Shown: piece by piece, positions 49,001-57,413 of the stretch
Position numbering within the stretch: position 1 is the stretch's first letter
How the letters are laid out: every line of letters begins with the position of its first letter
Origin: Psilocybe azurescens
Taxonomy: Eukaryota > Basidiomycota > Agaricomycetes > Agaricales > Agrocybaceae
DNA: 64,000 bases
Assembly (NCBI GenBank): GCA_023853785.1
Contig: JAJIRX010000067.1
Span: 186,001-250,000 of the forward strand
Direction: 5' to 3'
The notes under the pieces: generated by a model
What the model saw: only the letters and a program-made list of their open reading frames with translations
The model's database searches: none
What the model was told of the DNA's origin: nothing
Position numbers and translations under genes: made by a program

Positions 49001-49800
49001 AAGGCGAAGGCAGCGAAGGTTAATAAGAGGAAGGAGGGAGATGAAGAGAGCGAGGAGGACGAGGACGAAGGCGAGGAAGAAGAAGATGAAGATGAAAATG
49101 AACAAAATGCCTCTGCCTCTGAAGCCGAAAAGCCTGCCAGCGAGTTTGAGGAGAATGAGGATAGCGACGCTGAAGAGGCTGAGATCTGGAAGGTGATTCT
49201 TTATCCTCAAAAAAAAAACACTATTCTATTCGATGGAACGCTAATTCATCTTATCTTTTTCTTTTCTATTAACTGTCTGTGTAGGCTATGCAAGCTTCCA
49301 TGCCTAAAGCGGCTGGCGAGGATGATGATCTCATGAAGGACGACGAGGACAGTGATATCGATGAGGATGACGACGACGTGCCGTTGGACTTTGACGATGA
49401 TAGCGAGCTGAACGGAGATTCTGACGTCGATGAGGACGAGGAAGACGATGGAAGTGAGGGAGACGACGACGACGACGAAGGCGGCTTGTCGCTCGCTGAA
49501 GATTCAGACAACGAGGATCTCATCCCGTTGGACGGTATAGACCACCCGCTTGGGCTTATTGAATATGATGGGTCTGATGCCGGCGAGGACGAGGGCGAGG
49601 ACCAGGCACCGCCAAATGGGGTGGACGAGACCGAGGTCTGGGGTGGTATCGGCGGGTCTGCGGCGGATGGCAAGAAACGCAAGCGCGAAGGGGACGAGAC
49701 GAGGAAGGAGAGGAAGAAGAAGTTGAGGTCGTTGCCCACGTTTGCGAGCTATGAGGATTATGCGAAGATGATTGAGGATGGACCAGAGGATGATATCTGA
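46048..49800 (+). CDS. MAK21: MAK21/NOC1 ribosome-biogenesis factor, N terminus missing and five frame breaks
   Basis: The CBF/Mak21 protein exports and assembles 60S pre-ribosomes in the nucleolus and is essential in yeast. Recognisable blocks in order: [177 protein letters not shown], an acidic stretch, and [20 protein letters not shown] at the C terminus. Intron positions are preserved. The usual long N-terminal region is absent. The frame breaks near 46172, 48145, 48232, 48368 and 48815, four of them in or beside G, A or T runs. It is either a decaying duplicate or a real gene hit by homopolymer indel errors. Confidence 0.8.
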
Positions 49801-49998
49801 TGCTGATGATGTCGCTCTGTGGTATGGTTTCTTTCTTCTTCGGTGCTTGCTCTCCCCCTGTGTGGGCCGTTTTTGATGGTCCTCGTCGGATGCCACATAC
49901 CGTATGTAAGCTCATACATACCCACCTTGAAAAGTAATATACATCCATTTCTTATGCTTGATATCTGTATTTGGCTATGATACTGAAGCCTGTTGGCT

Positions 49999-50300
49999 TC
50001 AAGCACCAAAAAATCTACTATACGACTCATCTGCATGGCTTTCAAGCATCATGCCATTCGAAGGGCCGTCAATGTATCTCTGCAAGTCCTTGAATGCCTC
50101 ATTCGAAAGGCGGGCATAATTTGCGAGTATGCTAAGCGTTGTAGTGGCGGAGATGGAGATGGACTAGACACAAAGTCAGGTACTAAAACATCTGGAAGCG
50201 GAAGCCGCGCGCTGTCAGACTTGGGTTTCTTGTCGAATTCACCTACTGCACTCAGGCGGAGTATACCACATGGCTACAAGAAAAGGCGAGGGATGTGTTC
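49999..50300 (-). pseudogene. C-terminal fragment of a dispersed gene family (tentatively HNH-nuclease-like)
   Basis: The minus strand reads ILRLSAVGEFDKKPKSDSAR, LPLPDVLVPDF and, after a likely intron, ATTTLSILANYARLSNEAFK ending SRFFGA at 49999. A related piece at 55485-55800 reads VACHILRLSAV with LSNHTRLPQETVDDF. The order and wording recall the C-terminal part of Agaricomycete proteins annotated with an HNH nuclease domain, but no catalytic HNH is visible here. The N-terminal part is absent, so it is a fragment. Confidence 0.45.
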
Positions 50301-50329
50301 GTCAGGAAGCGGGTGGTCGACATCTTGAT

Positions 50330-50748
50330 TGTTAGAGACCAGTGCTAAGATAGATAGCTTAGTCGTCCAAAGCAAGCTAAACTGGGTAATGACGTAGCCT
50401 AAATATTACGAAGATGTACTCTGTATTTACTTGTAATATATCTCGTTCTATATACCACTCTGGCAATAGGAAGTATGGGCCATGGCAGGACCCCTGATAT
50501 ACTTACAGACGAGATGGAGAACTTAAGATAGTTCACACAGTGTTACTAGTAACTATAGAATGTATAATTGAATGAATGCCGACTATGTTACAAATGTTCT
50601 TATTGTATATACTAGTTCTAGTGGTTTCTACTAAGTTCTTTGGCTTGCTACTCTATTCGGTACCGACGGATGAGTTAGCGCCTGATCATTCAAGACAAAG
50701 GCGGCTTCTTGATATATCGTGTGACGGTTCTAGACTCGTTCCCTAACA
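50330..50748. mobile_element. Solo LTR of a retrotransposon, 419 bp
   Basis: Ends are TGTTAG and CTAACA, an inverted TG...CA pair, flanked by 5-bp target duplications TTGAT at 50325-50329 and 50749-50753. The interior is AT-rich with no frame. The same flanking sequence occurs uninterrupted near 53335-53350 (GACATCTTGATAACCTGCTAG), which is the empty site. Together these show insertion and later LTR-LTR recombination. The superfamily cannot be told without the internal region. Confidence 0.9.
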
Positions 50749-50857
50749 TTGATACCCTGCTAGAATGCACTTGTATCTGTCTCGCTTCATCACCTTTGAA
50801 GTTTACAGGGAGATTAACTAATTTGAACCACATAATATAGATTTGAGAATGACCTAA

Positions 50858-52165
50858 GGGTCTGTTCGGTATCCATTATTCGCATTGAATATGGAAGTGT
50901 ATATAGATTTGATGGCAACCGGATTACTCCGACGGTTGCCTAATCGAGTATCACTGTCACGCACGCCTTATCAGTCAATCTCTAGGCATCTTATCATTGC
51001 ATCCACCCTTCCTCCATGCCTCTTCCACAAGAAACATGGCAGCGACAGTTAGTATTAGCTGCGGCATATTAATGTATTATCAGTGTTATTGGTATTTTAC
51101 TACATTGTATGCCTTATGGCACAAAATGCTTAATCACCACCAAGTTGTGATCAACAGGTGTAGCACAGTCAAAATTTCATAAAATCCTTATTGGTCTAGC
51201 CATTTGACGCAGATTCATGAGAGGATCAGAACTGCCAGACCATTTCTCGATCGGTCAAAAACTGACTGAGTTAAACATTTTGGCCACCCGAATTTGGCCG
51301 ACATACATAATGCTTCCAAATTGGCTATATTTGTTATCTAATCAGCTATCAAACTGCTAAACAACCTGCTCTGAGATTCTGTGGTGCGACATGTACTAAA
51401 TTGCTTGATTCTCTTTTAGCTTATTTTGTCTTTACAACTGTGGATGTTTTGTGGTAAATTTTTCAAATTTCTTGGGTAATATCTACAATTTTTTTGCCGG
51501 CCAATTTGGCCACTGTCCGAATTGGTGATGACTAAGCTTCTCGCACGAGATAAGTATCCAGGCGGATCCAATCGCTCGTGACCACCTGTGACGACTTGGT
51601 CCGAATAATCTGGTAGCCATCAAAGCTACAGTGACTTGCATATTGTTTTGCAGTCCGAAATTTCCCTCAAGCCATTTGATGTGACCAACTTGTCACTTCA
51701 AATCTTATTTTTCTCAGTTCCGTGGCGTTGGGACGGATCTTGCGCATCCAGGCGTCGGTAACAATGGCATACACATGTAGGTATTTATTGAATGGAAAGC
51801 AACTATGAGACTGTTGTACTCCAATGGCCCCTCCTATGTCTGAAGATATGCATTGTGGTATTCTTGTGTGGTACAATGAACAACAGAGAACTGCCCCAGA
51901 GATAGCTCTCCTTGCAGGATGCAGTGAACAAACTATATTATATTTTGTCCTACGAGCGCGACTACAGACCAGTGGACAACCCCATTTTACAAGAGCCTTG
52001 GGCCGCGCCCTAGGGTTATATTTAAAACGGAGTTACTGTGAGAGAGTTACATGATGGTCACATCAAGGCGCGCGTTGGAAATTTCAGACTGCAAAACAAT
52101 ATGCAAGTCACTGTATATGCATTCTTCATATTTACACTGAAGAATAATGGATACCGAACAGACCC
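50858..52165. mobile_element. Harbinger/Tourist-like DNA element, 1308 bp
   Basis: The first 24 bases of both ends are identical when read inward and start GGGTCTGTTCGGTATCC. The target duplication is TAA (50855-50857 and 52166-52168). GGGTCTGTT ends with a TAA duplication are typical of PIF/Harbinger and Tourist elements. A subterminal hairpin (GGCAACCG ... CGGTTGCC) lies at about 50915-50941. Inside, a short helix-turn-helix frame at 51824-52054 is the only coding remnant. The element sits between a fragment of the dispersed family on the left and the first secreted-protein repeat on the right. Confidence 0.8.
51824..52054 (+). pseudogene. Transposase helix-turn-helix remnant inside the DNA element
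   Basis: Reads MAPPMSEDMHCGILVWY, then TAPEIALLAGCSEQTILYFV. This is the homeodomain-like helix-turn-helix pattern (eIA.laGCS..Ti) that begins many fungal Tc1- or Harbinger-type transposases. The frame stops after 76 codons, and I see no DDE catalytic domain in the rest of the element, so it is a truncated relic. Confidence 0.55.
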
Positions 52166-52327
52166 TAAGGCAAATAGGATCTATTACGACACTGCCATTG
52201 ACAAAGTTAGAGCTTCGGCAACGATGATCCTTTAAGGCTCCTTCTGTGGCGGCATCTTGTCCTTTTCGTTCTTTTACCATTCCAGCCAATGGAAACCCAG
52301 AACATCCACCGCCCGCTGCTACGCTGC

Positions 52328-52334
52328 TATAAAA
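52328..52334 (+). promoter_or_regulatory. TATA box of secreted-protein copy 1
   Basis: TATAAAA lies 75 bp upstream of the ATG. In copy 2 the same place (54507-54513) reads TATGAAA. Confidence 0.65.
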
Positions 52335-52402
52335 CCCTTGGGAGTCAAAGGTTAGCCAACAACCAACAGCTCAGCTTTATTTCTTCAACAAAGTAAACAA
52401 CA

Positions 52403-52873
52403 ATGACAGCTCTACGCGTTATGTGGATCTTCGCCTCTGTCGCGTTTGCGTCGGCGCTCCTTACATCAAGGCAACCCCTCAGCATGTCAGCTCAGGCAGA
52501 ACACGATGTTATCGTTCCCGATGCCTTGGACTCTGATGCTTCAAAGTAAGTACTTAAAACTTTACCCAAATGGAGAGTTTCGTCTAACCAATGGTTTTAA
52601 TCAAGCCCTGTCCAAGAGGTTGAATCCAGAGTCGGTGATGCTGTATCAGAAGCTGCAGGCGCACTTGGTCTTCGCTCGGACGAAGATTATACAGGTCAAG
52701 GTGGCTGCTGGAAAGGGTACTGCTGGGCCGGGTGCAATTCCTATCTCCCGGTTCAGTCAGAGTGGTGTTACACTACGAAAACTTATAGCCAGAGCTACCA
52801 ATACGTCACCTGCAGCTCTGATTCGGAATGCGACAGGACCTGGAAGTGTGCAGGACCGTGTGCAGCCTTTTGA
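52403..52873 (+). CDS. Small secreted 8-cysteine protein, copy 1
   Basis: Two exons, 52403-52545 and 52606-52873, total 411 nt and give 136 residues. The signal peptide is MTALRVMWIFASVAFASALL. A pro-like acidic segment follows (AEHDVIVPDALDSDAS). The C-terminal domain holds eight cysteines: GGCWKGYCWAGC, EWCYTT, YQYVTCSSDSECDRTWKC and AGPC. The 60-nt intron has donor GTAAGT and acceptor ATCAAG. The even number of cysteines, small size and secretion signal fit a disulphide-bonded extracellular protein, perhaps defensive or symbiosis- or decay-related; no function can be assigned. I do not recognise a named domain. A close paralogue lies 2.2 kb downstream. Confidence 0.8.
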
Positions 52874-52972
52874 AAGAAATTGGGAGGAAAGGGATGCGAT
52901 ACGTACGCAGAGGAGTTGGTGAAGGGTGATTTCTCCCGTAAGACGTAGTACTGTGTTCGACTCGGATATGTT

Positions 52973-53239
52973 CTAAAATGTTGGGGAAAAAATGAATAGT
53001 AAAAATATGTGGCTTTGATTATCTGGCGTGATTGTCGGCTTTATTGGGGTCGCAAGGTATTGAGGATTGGGTAGCGGGATGTCGGAATCACAATTCATAT
53101 TGAGAGAATTTAAAGTGCCCTCGGAGGAGGAGGAATAGGAGAAAGGTAGCGTAAAGTCGTTGTTCTGATCTCTAAAGGCGACAATTTTATCTGGAAGGAC
53201 AGCCGGAGCTGTGTCGTCGAACACCTGGATGGTGTACAC
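52973..53239 (-). pseudogene. Internal fragment of the dispersed gene family
   Basis: The minus strand reads YTIQVFDDTAPAVLPDKIVA, FRDQNNDFTLPFSYSSSSEG and DSDIPLPNPQYLAT, which resembles the region preceding the C terminus in Agaricomycete HNH-nuclease-type proteins. The continuation expected at lower coordinates is replaced by the secreted-protein gene. A diverged copy is in repeat unit 2 at about 55190-55430. Confidence 0.4.
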
Positions 53240-53275
53240 ATTATCCGTCTACCGATATGTTATCATCTATATCAA

Positions 53276-53560
53276 GACAAAACTATGGCTACAAGAAAAG
53301 GCGAGGATGTGTTCGTCAGGAAGTGGGTGGTCGACATCTTGATAACCTGCTAGAATGGACTTGTATCTGTCTCGCTTCACCATTGAAGTTTACAGGGAGG
53401 TTAACTAATTTGAACCACATGATATTCTCCAAGGAGCATCAACTCACGTCATCTGAGAATGACCTAATTCTGTGTCCTGAACCTTCCAATGTCGGGGTAT
53501 TGAGAGGAGTCGAGGTGGCCAAGTCTTCGGCTTCTTGATTGGGGTGGGTCCTGCTCGTTC
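53276..53560. repeat. Segment paralogous to 50268-50850, lacking the LTR
   Basis: Shares GGCTACAAGAAAAGGCGAG, GGGTGGTCGACATCTTGA, TTGTATCTGTCTCGCTTCA and TTTACAGGGAG with the left segment, in the same order. The left copy is split by the solo LTR. Both appear to be parts of one former minus-strand gene. Confidence 0.7.
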
Positions 53561-54349
53561 TGACTCAGGGATGTCAGTTTTTATCCATGACAAGGACAGT
53601 AGCACAAGCACTGACAAATAACTCGAAAAAAAGGAACAGAGACTTCCAGATAATTTCCGGGACTAGTAGACTACCAGGTATGCATTTACGAACTCATTTA
53701 CTTAGCACAGCTCATTGTATCAACGGGCGCCCATAATTAGATCATAGATGTACAGCCACTTTATCTATCTCCTCTGGGTTATGATGACTTCTGTGCCAAT
53801 ATCATTTACAACTCATGGATTACCTGGAATATATACTAGAAAGGGTATTCAAATAAGCTTACATTGGCTCACTAGGTCTTTGGAAGCTTTCAAATTGACC
53901 AACGAGGTGTCGATTACCGATTAAGTACATTATATATCAGCATGGCCCTAGCAGAATATGCAGCCCACAGTGTTGACTAATGTCAGTCGCTGTTGGCCAC
54001 TGTCCACGACTTCTGGTTGACTTTGACACACGATGGTGTCCCCTGACCACCTATGACATCCAGTGGCGGACAACAGAGGCACGACGGCTGGACATTGGAT
54101 CCTATGATGTACAGCGACAGCCAGGGATCTTTACGGCTCTGGGCATAATACTGTCAATAGTGTAAGAGATGGAACCCAAAACCCCACCTCACGCCTTCCT
54201 TTTGGCCAGAATCCACAACTGGCCAAGCAGCCAAATGTCCTTGACCTCTGTCGCTCCGTTCAATCGAATTTATTGCCGACCAAGTTCTAGGACATCAGCC
54301 TAAACACCCACTCCATTATCTCTTAACTAGTCGTTAAGAAAGTACTAGT
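53561..54349. other. Spacer between the two repeat units, no gene supported
   Basis: Short frames only. The left end continues the paralogous fragment weakly; the rest has no visible homology inside the window. Confidence 0.4.
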
Positions 54350-55466
54350 AAGGCAAATAGTATCTATTCCGACACTGCCATTGACAAGGTTGGAGCTTCC
54401 GCAACGACGGCCCTTTAAGGCACCTTCTGGGGCGGTATCTTGTCCTTCTCGTTCTTTTACCATTCCGGCCAATAGAAACCAAGAACATCCACAGATGCTA
54501 CACTGCTATGAAACCCTTGGGAGTTAAAGATTGGCCAACAATCAACAGCTCAGCTTTATTTCTTCAACAAAGTAAACAACAATGACAGCTCTACGCGTTA
54601 TGTGGATCTTTGCCTCTGTCGCGTTTGCGTCGGCGCTCCTTACATCAAGGTAACCCCTCAGCATGTCAGCTCAGGCAGAACACGATGTTATCGTTCCCGA
54701 TGCCTTGGACTCTGATGCTTCAAAGTAAGTACTTACAACTTTGCCCAAATGGAGAGTTTCGGCTGACTAATGGTTTTAATCAAGCGCTGTCCGAGAGGTT
54801 GAATCCAGAGCCGGTGATGCTGTATCAGGAGGTGCAGGCGCACTTGGTCTTCGCTCGGACGAAGCTTATCAAGGTCGGGGTGGCTGCTGGAAAGGGTACT
54901 GCTGGGCCGGGTGCAACACCACTATCCTGCGTGCTGGGCCAGAGTGGTGCTACACTACGAAAAGTTATAGCCAGAGTTATCAATACGTCACCTGCAAGTC
55001 TGATTCGGAATGCGACAAGAACTGGAAGTGTGGAGGGCCGTGTGCACTCTTTTGAAAGACACTGGGAAGAAAGGGATGCACTATGTACGCAGAGGAGTTG
55101 GTGATGGGTGGTTTCACCCGTAAGACGTAGTACTGTGTTCAGCTCGTATGTGTTCTGAAATGTTGGAAAAAATCAATACTGAAAATATGTGGCTTTCGAT
55201 TATCTGGAGTGAGTGATTGTCGGCTTTGTTGGGGTAGCAAGGTATGGCGAATTGGGCAGCGGGATGTCGGAATCACGATTCAGAGTGAGAGAATTGAAGT
55301 GCCCTCGGAGGAAGAAGAGAAAGAAGGCAGCGTAAAGTCGTTGCTCTGATCTCTAAAGGCGACGATTTTATCTGGAAGAATAACCCTGACTGTGTCGTCG
55401 AACACCTGGACGGTGTACACATTATTCGCCTGCCGATATGTTGCCAGTTATATCAAGACAAGATTG
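54350..55466 (+). repeat. Direct repeat unit 2 carrying secreted-protein gene copy 2
   Basis: Colinear with unit 1 over the whole 1.1 kb, with scattered substitutions and a few small indels, for example in the TATA box and in the loop between cysteines 3 and 4. Confidence 0.9.
54582..55055 (+). CDS. Small secreted 8-cysteine protein, copy 2, with altered first exon
   Basis: Colinear with copy 1 and sharing the same signal peptide. A C-to-T change turns the Gln codon after TSR into TAA (54651-54653). The same change creates AG|GTAACC, a possible new donor. Splicing from 54650 to 54784 keeps the reading phase and gives a 112-residue protein that lacks the pro-like segment but retains the signal peptide and all eight cysteines (GGCWKGYCWAGC, EWCYTT, YVTCKSDSECDKNWKC, GGPC). 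With the ancestral donor at 54725 the product would end after the signal peptide. The downstream domain has no stops or frameshifts, which favours continued use. The TATA box is mutated to TATGAAA. Confidence 0.65.
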
Positions 55467-55484
55467 TTAAAAGCCGTGATTCGC

Positions 55485-55800
55485 TTAGCGTGCATTGTTT
55501 TCGAGTAACATCGCATTCGAGAGGTCGTCTGACTCAAGATGGTGGTGGTGGCTTTGCTTGAAGTCGTCGACGGTCTCTTGTGGAAGGCGGGTATGATTTG
55601 AGAGTATGTCAAATGTCGTACTGGCGGACATGAACTAGATATAGTAAGGCGGATAAATAGGAGAAACACAAAACACTTGACAGGAAAGCGGAAGCCTCAC
55701 ATGGTCGAATTTGGGATCCTTTTCGGGTTCGCTGCTGACTGCACTCAGGCGGAGTATATGACAGGCGACGTGTTAGTATCCAGTTATAATGCGTTTGCAT
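55485..55800 (-). pseudogene. Second C-terminal fragment of the dispersed gene family
   Basis: Reads VACHILRLSAVSSEPEKDP and, after a probable intron, STTFDILSNHTRLPQETVDD ending ENNAR with a stop at 55485. It is homologous to 49999-50300. Weakly similar 5' material lies at 55880-56040. No complete copy exists in the window. Confidence 0.45.
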
Positions 55801-56040
55801 CCGTCGCGCATCATCACCTGCAATACCGGGGGGTCAGCCAAGTGATATTTATTTTATTATTTCTTCTCTGAATCCGCAAGAGGCGCTGACTCAACTCACG
55901 TCGTCTGAGAATGACCGTCTTGTTCGGTGGCTTGCGCCTTCGCCTACATGGGATATCGGAGTGCTGATTCATTACCACTGGGTTCTTGATCGGGCTACCA
56001 GGTCCTGCTCGTTTTGACTATGAGTGATATCAGTTTTCGT

Positions 56041-56759
56041 TCATGAAAGAACAGCATATATTTGAGTAACACTGACATACGAAAAGGAGACGAGTCAGCC
56101 ATGTAATACCGAGGACGAGTATCTCAACCACCTTCTATCGAGTCCCCAGACGATATGCAATGATGGCCGATGAGACTGTAACGTTTCTGCCTAAAATGGA
56201 ACATGCCGGAATTGCACACGGCACAACCGTTGGACTATCTGTCCCGAGATAAGTCTGAACCAAGTCAGGCTTCGACGTTACAACTTTCAGATCGTCACAC
56301 CCGTTACTCCAGTACATGTTTCCTGGGGCGGCCGTGGACTTGTATAGTAGCGGGAAACCCAGACCGCTACAGAGACGTAGCGCTTTATATGGACGCCGCC
56401 GCGTTCTTCTGCGTGCTCGAGCATGACTTGCATAACCTTTGGGTATTGTTTTGTCTGATTCGCTCTTCATATATACTTAGGTACGCAGAATCTCGGGTGC
56501 GAAGGCGAAGGTGAAGGTGAAGGTTTCATTTCGCTGAAGATGCGCTCTGCGTCATGACTCACGGACGAGTGCTTGTATATTGGATTCGCCGATGGCATAA
56601 CTGTGTGCGACGATGACACGGGTGATTTCGTCCTTGAGGTCTGAGGAGATTCTGGTATGTTTTGATGGACACTGTAGGAAGCCAACTCGGCATTTGTTCA
56701 TGTGCCTAGTTCGCTGATAAATAGTGTGCCTAGCCACCATCAAATCATTATGTTCTGAC
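56041..56759. other. No gene supported
   Basis: Several overlapping short frames on both strands without motifs. A short GAAGGTGAAGGTGAAGG microsatellite lies near 56508-56525. Confidence 0.4.
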
Positions 56760-57185
56760 AGCATTTAATGACGGTAGTTAATTATCAAAATGACGCCATT
56801 TAATAATGTTTTATCAGCAGCAGCAAATAGTGCTCAGAGAAAGCTGTTAGCCGGGCTGCCGAATCACTATCAAATGGCGTCTTTGGCACAGGGTTAAGTC
56901 ATGTCCGTAAAACAACATTTAATAATGTCTGCAAACACACTATGTAGAGGTGCTTCTGCTTAGCATTTAGCAATGTCGCAGATGCATTATTTAAAGATGC
57001 TCCAGCCCCTTATTTATTGATGTTCCCAATACACTATCCAAAGGCGCTCTTGTCCAGCCTTTAGCAATGTCCCAGATCACTACTTAAAGATGCTCTTTTC
57101 CGTTATTTAGTGACGTCTCAGATTCACTACTCAAAGGTGCTCCAGCTACGCTATTAAGCAATGTCTTGTATATGCCATTAACAAG
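56760..57185 (+). repeat. Degenerate minisatellite, period about 47 bp
   Basis: At least six to eight diverged units follow the pattern CATTTAGCAATGTC, CAGATNCACTA, TTTAAAGGTGCTC and CAGCC. Units are most regular at 56965-57170. The divergence suggests an old array. Confidence 0.7.
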
Positions 57186-57413
57186 TGTTACATTGGCAGA
57201 CTAATATGGTTCAATTAAACCGGCGAATATGAGCAAAAAAGTACACTGTAATGTAATAATAAAGCTGCATAGAGCCTGGTGAAGTGTTTCAGAAATCAAA
57301 CAAAAGATTATTTCAGCAATGTATTATAGATATTATTGGGGGTGGTTTTAGGGACAGCACGGCGTGATGATCGACAGCGGCCCGGGCCCAGCCTTCACTT
57401 GTTAGAATGCCGT

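Larger units (their letters stand above)
52168..53283 (+). repeat. Direct repeat unit 1 carrying secreted-protein gene copy 1
   Basis: About 1.1 kb closely similar to 54350-55466, starting at GGCAAATAG and ending near TATATCAAGACAA. It contains promoter, both exons, intron and 3' flank of the small secreted protein gene plus part of a minus-strand fragment. The units are about 2.2 kb apart. Confidence 0.9.

Noticed and set aside
49269..49739. Minus-strand poly-Ser frame
   Set aside because: Antisense of the acidic Asp/Glu region of MAK21.
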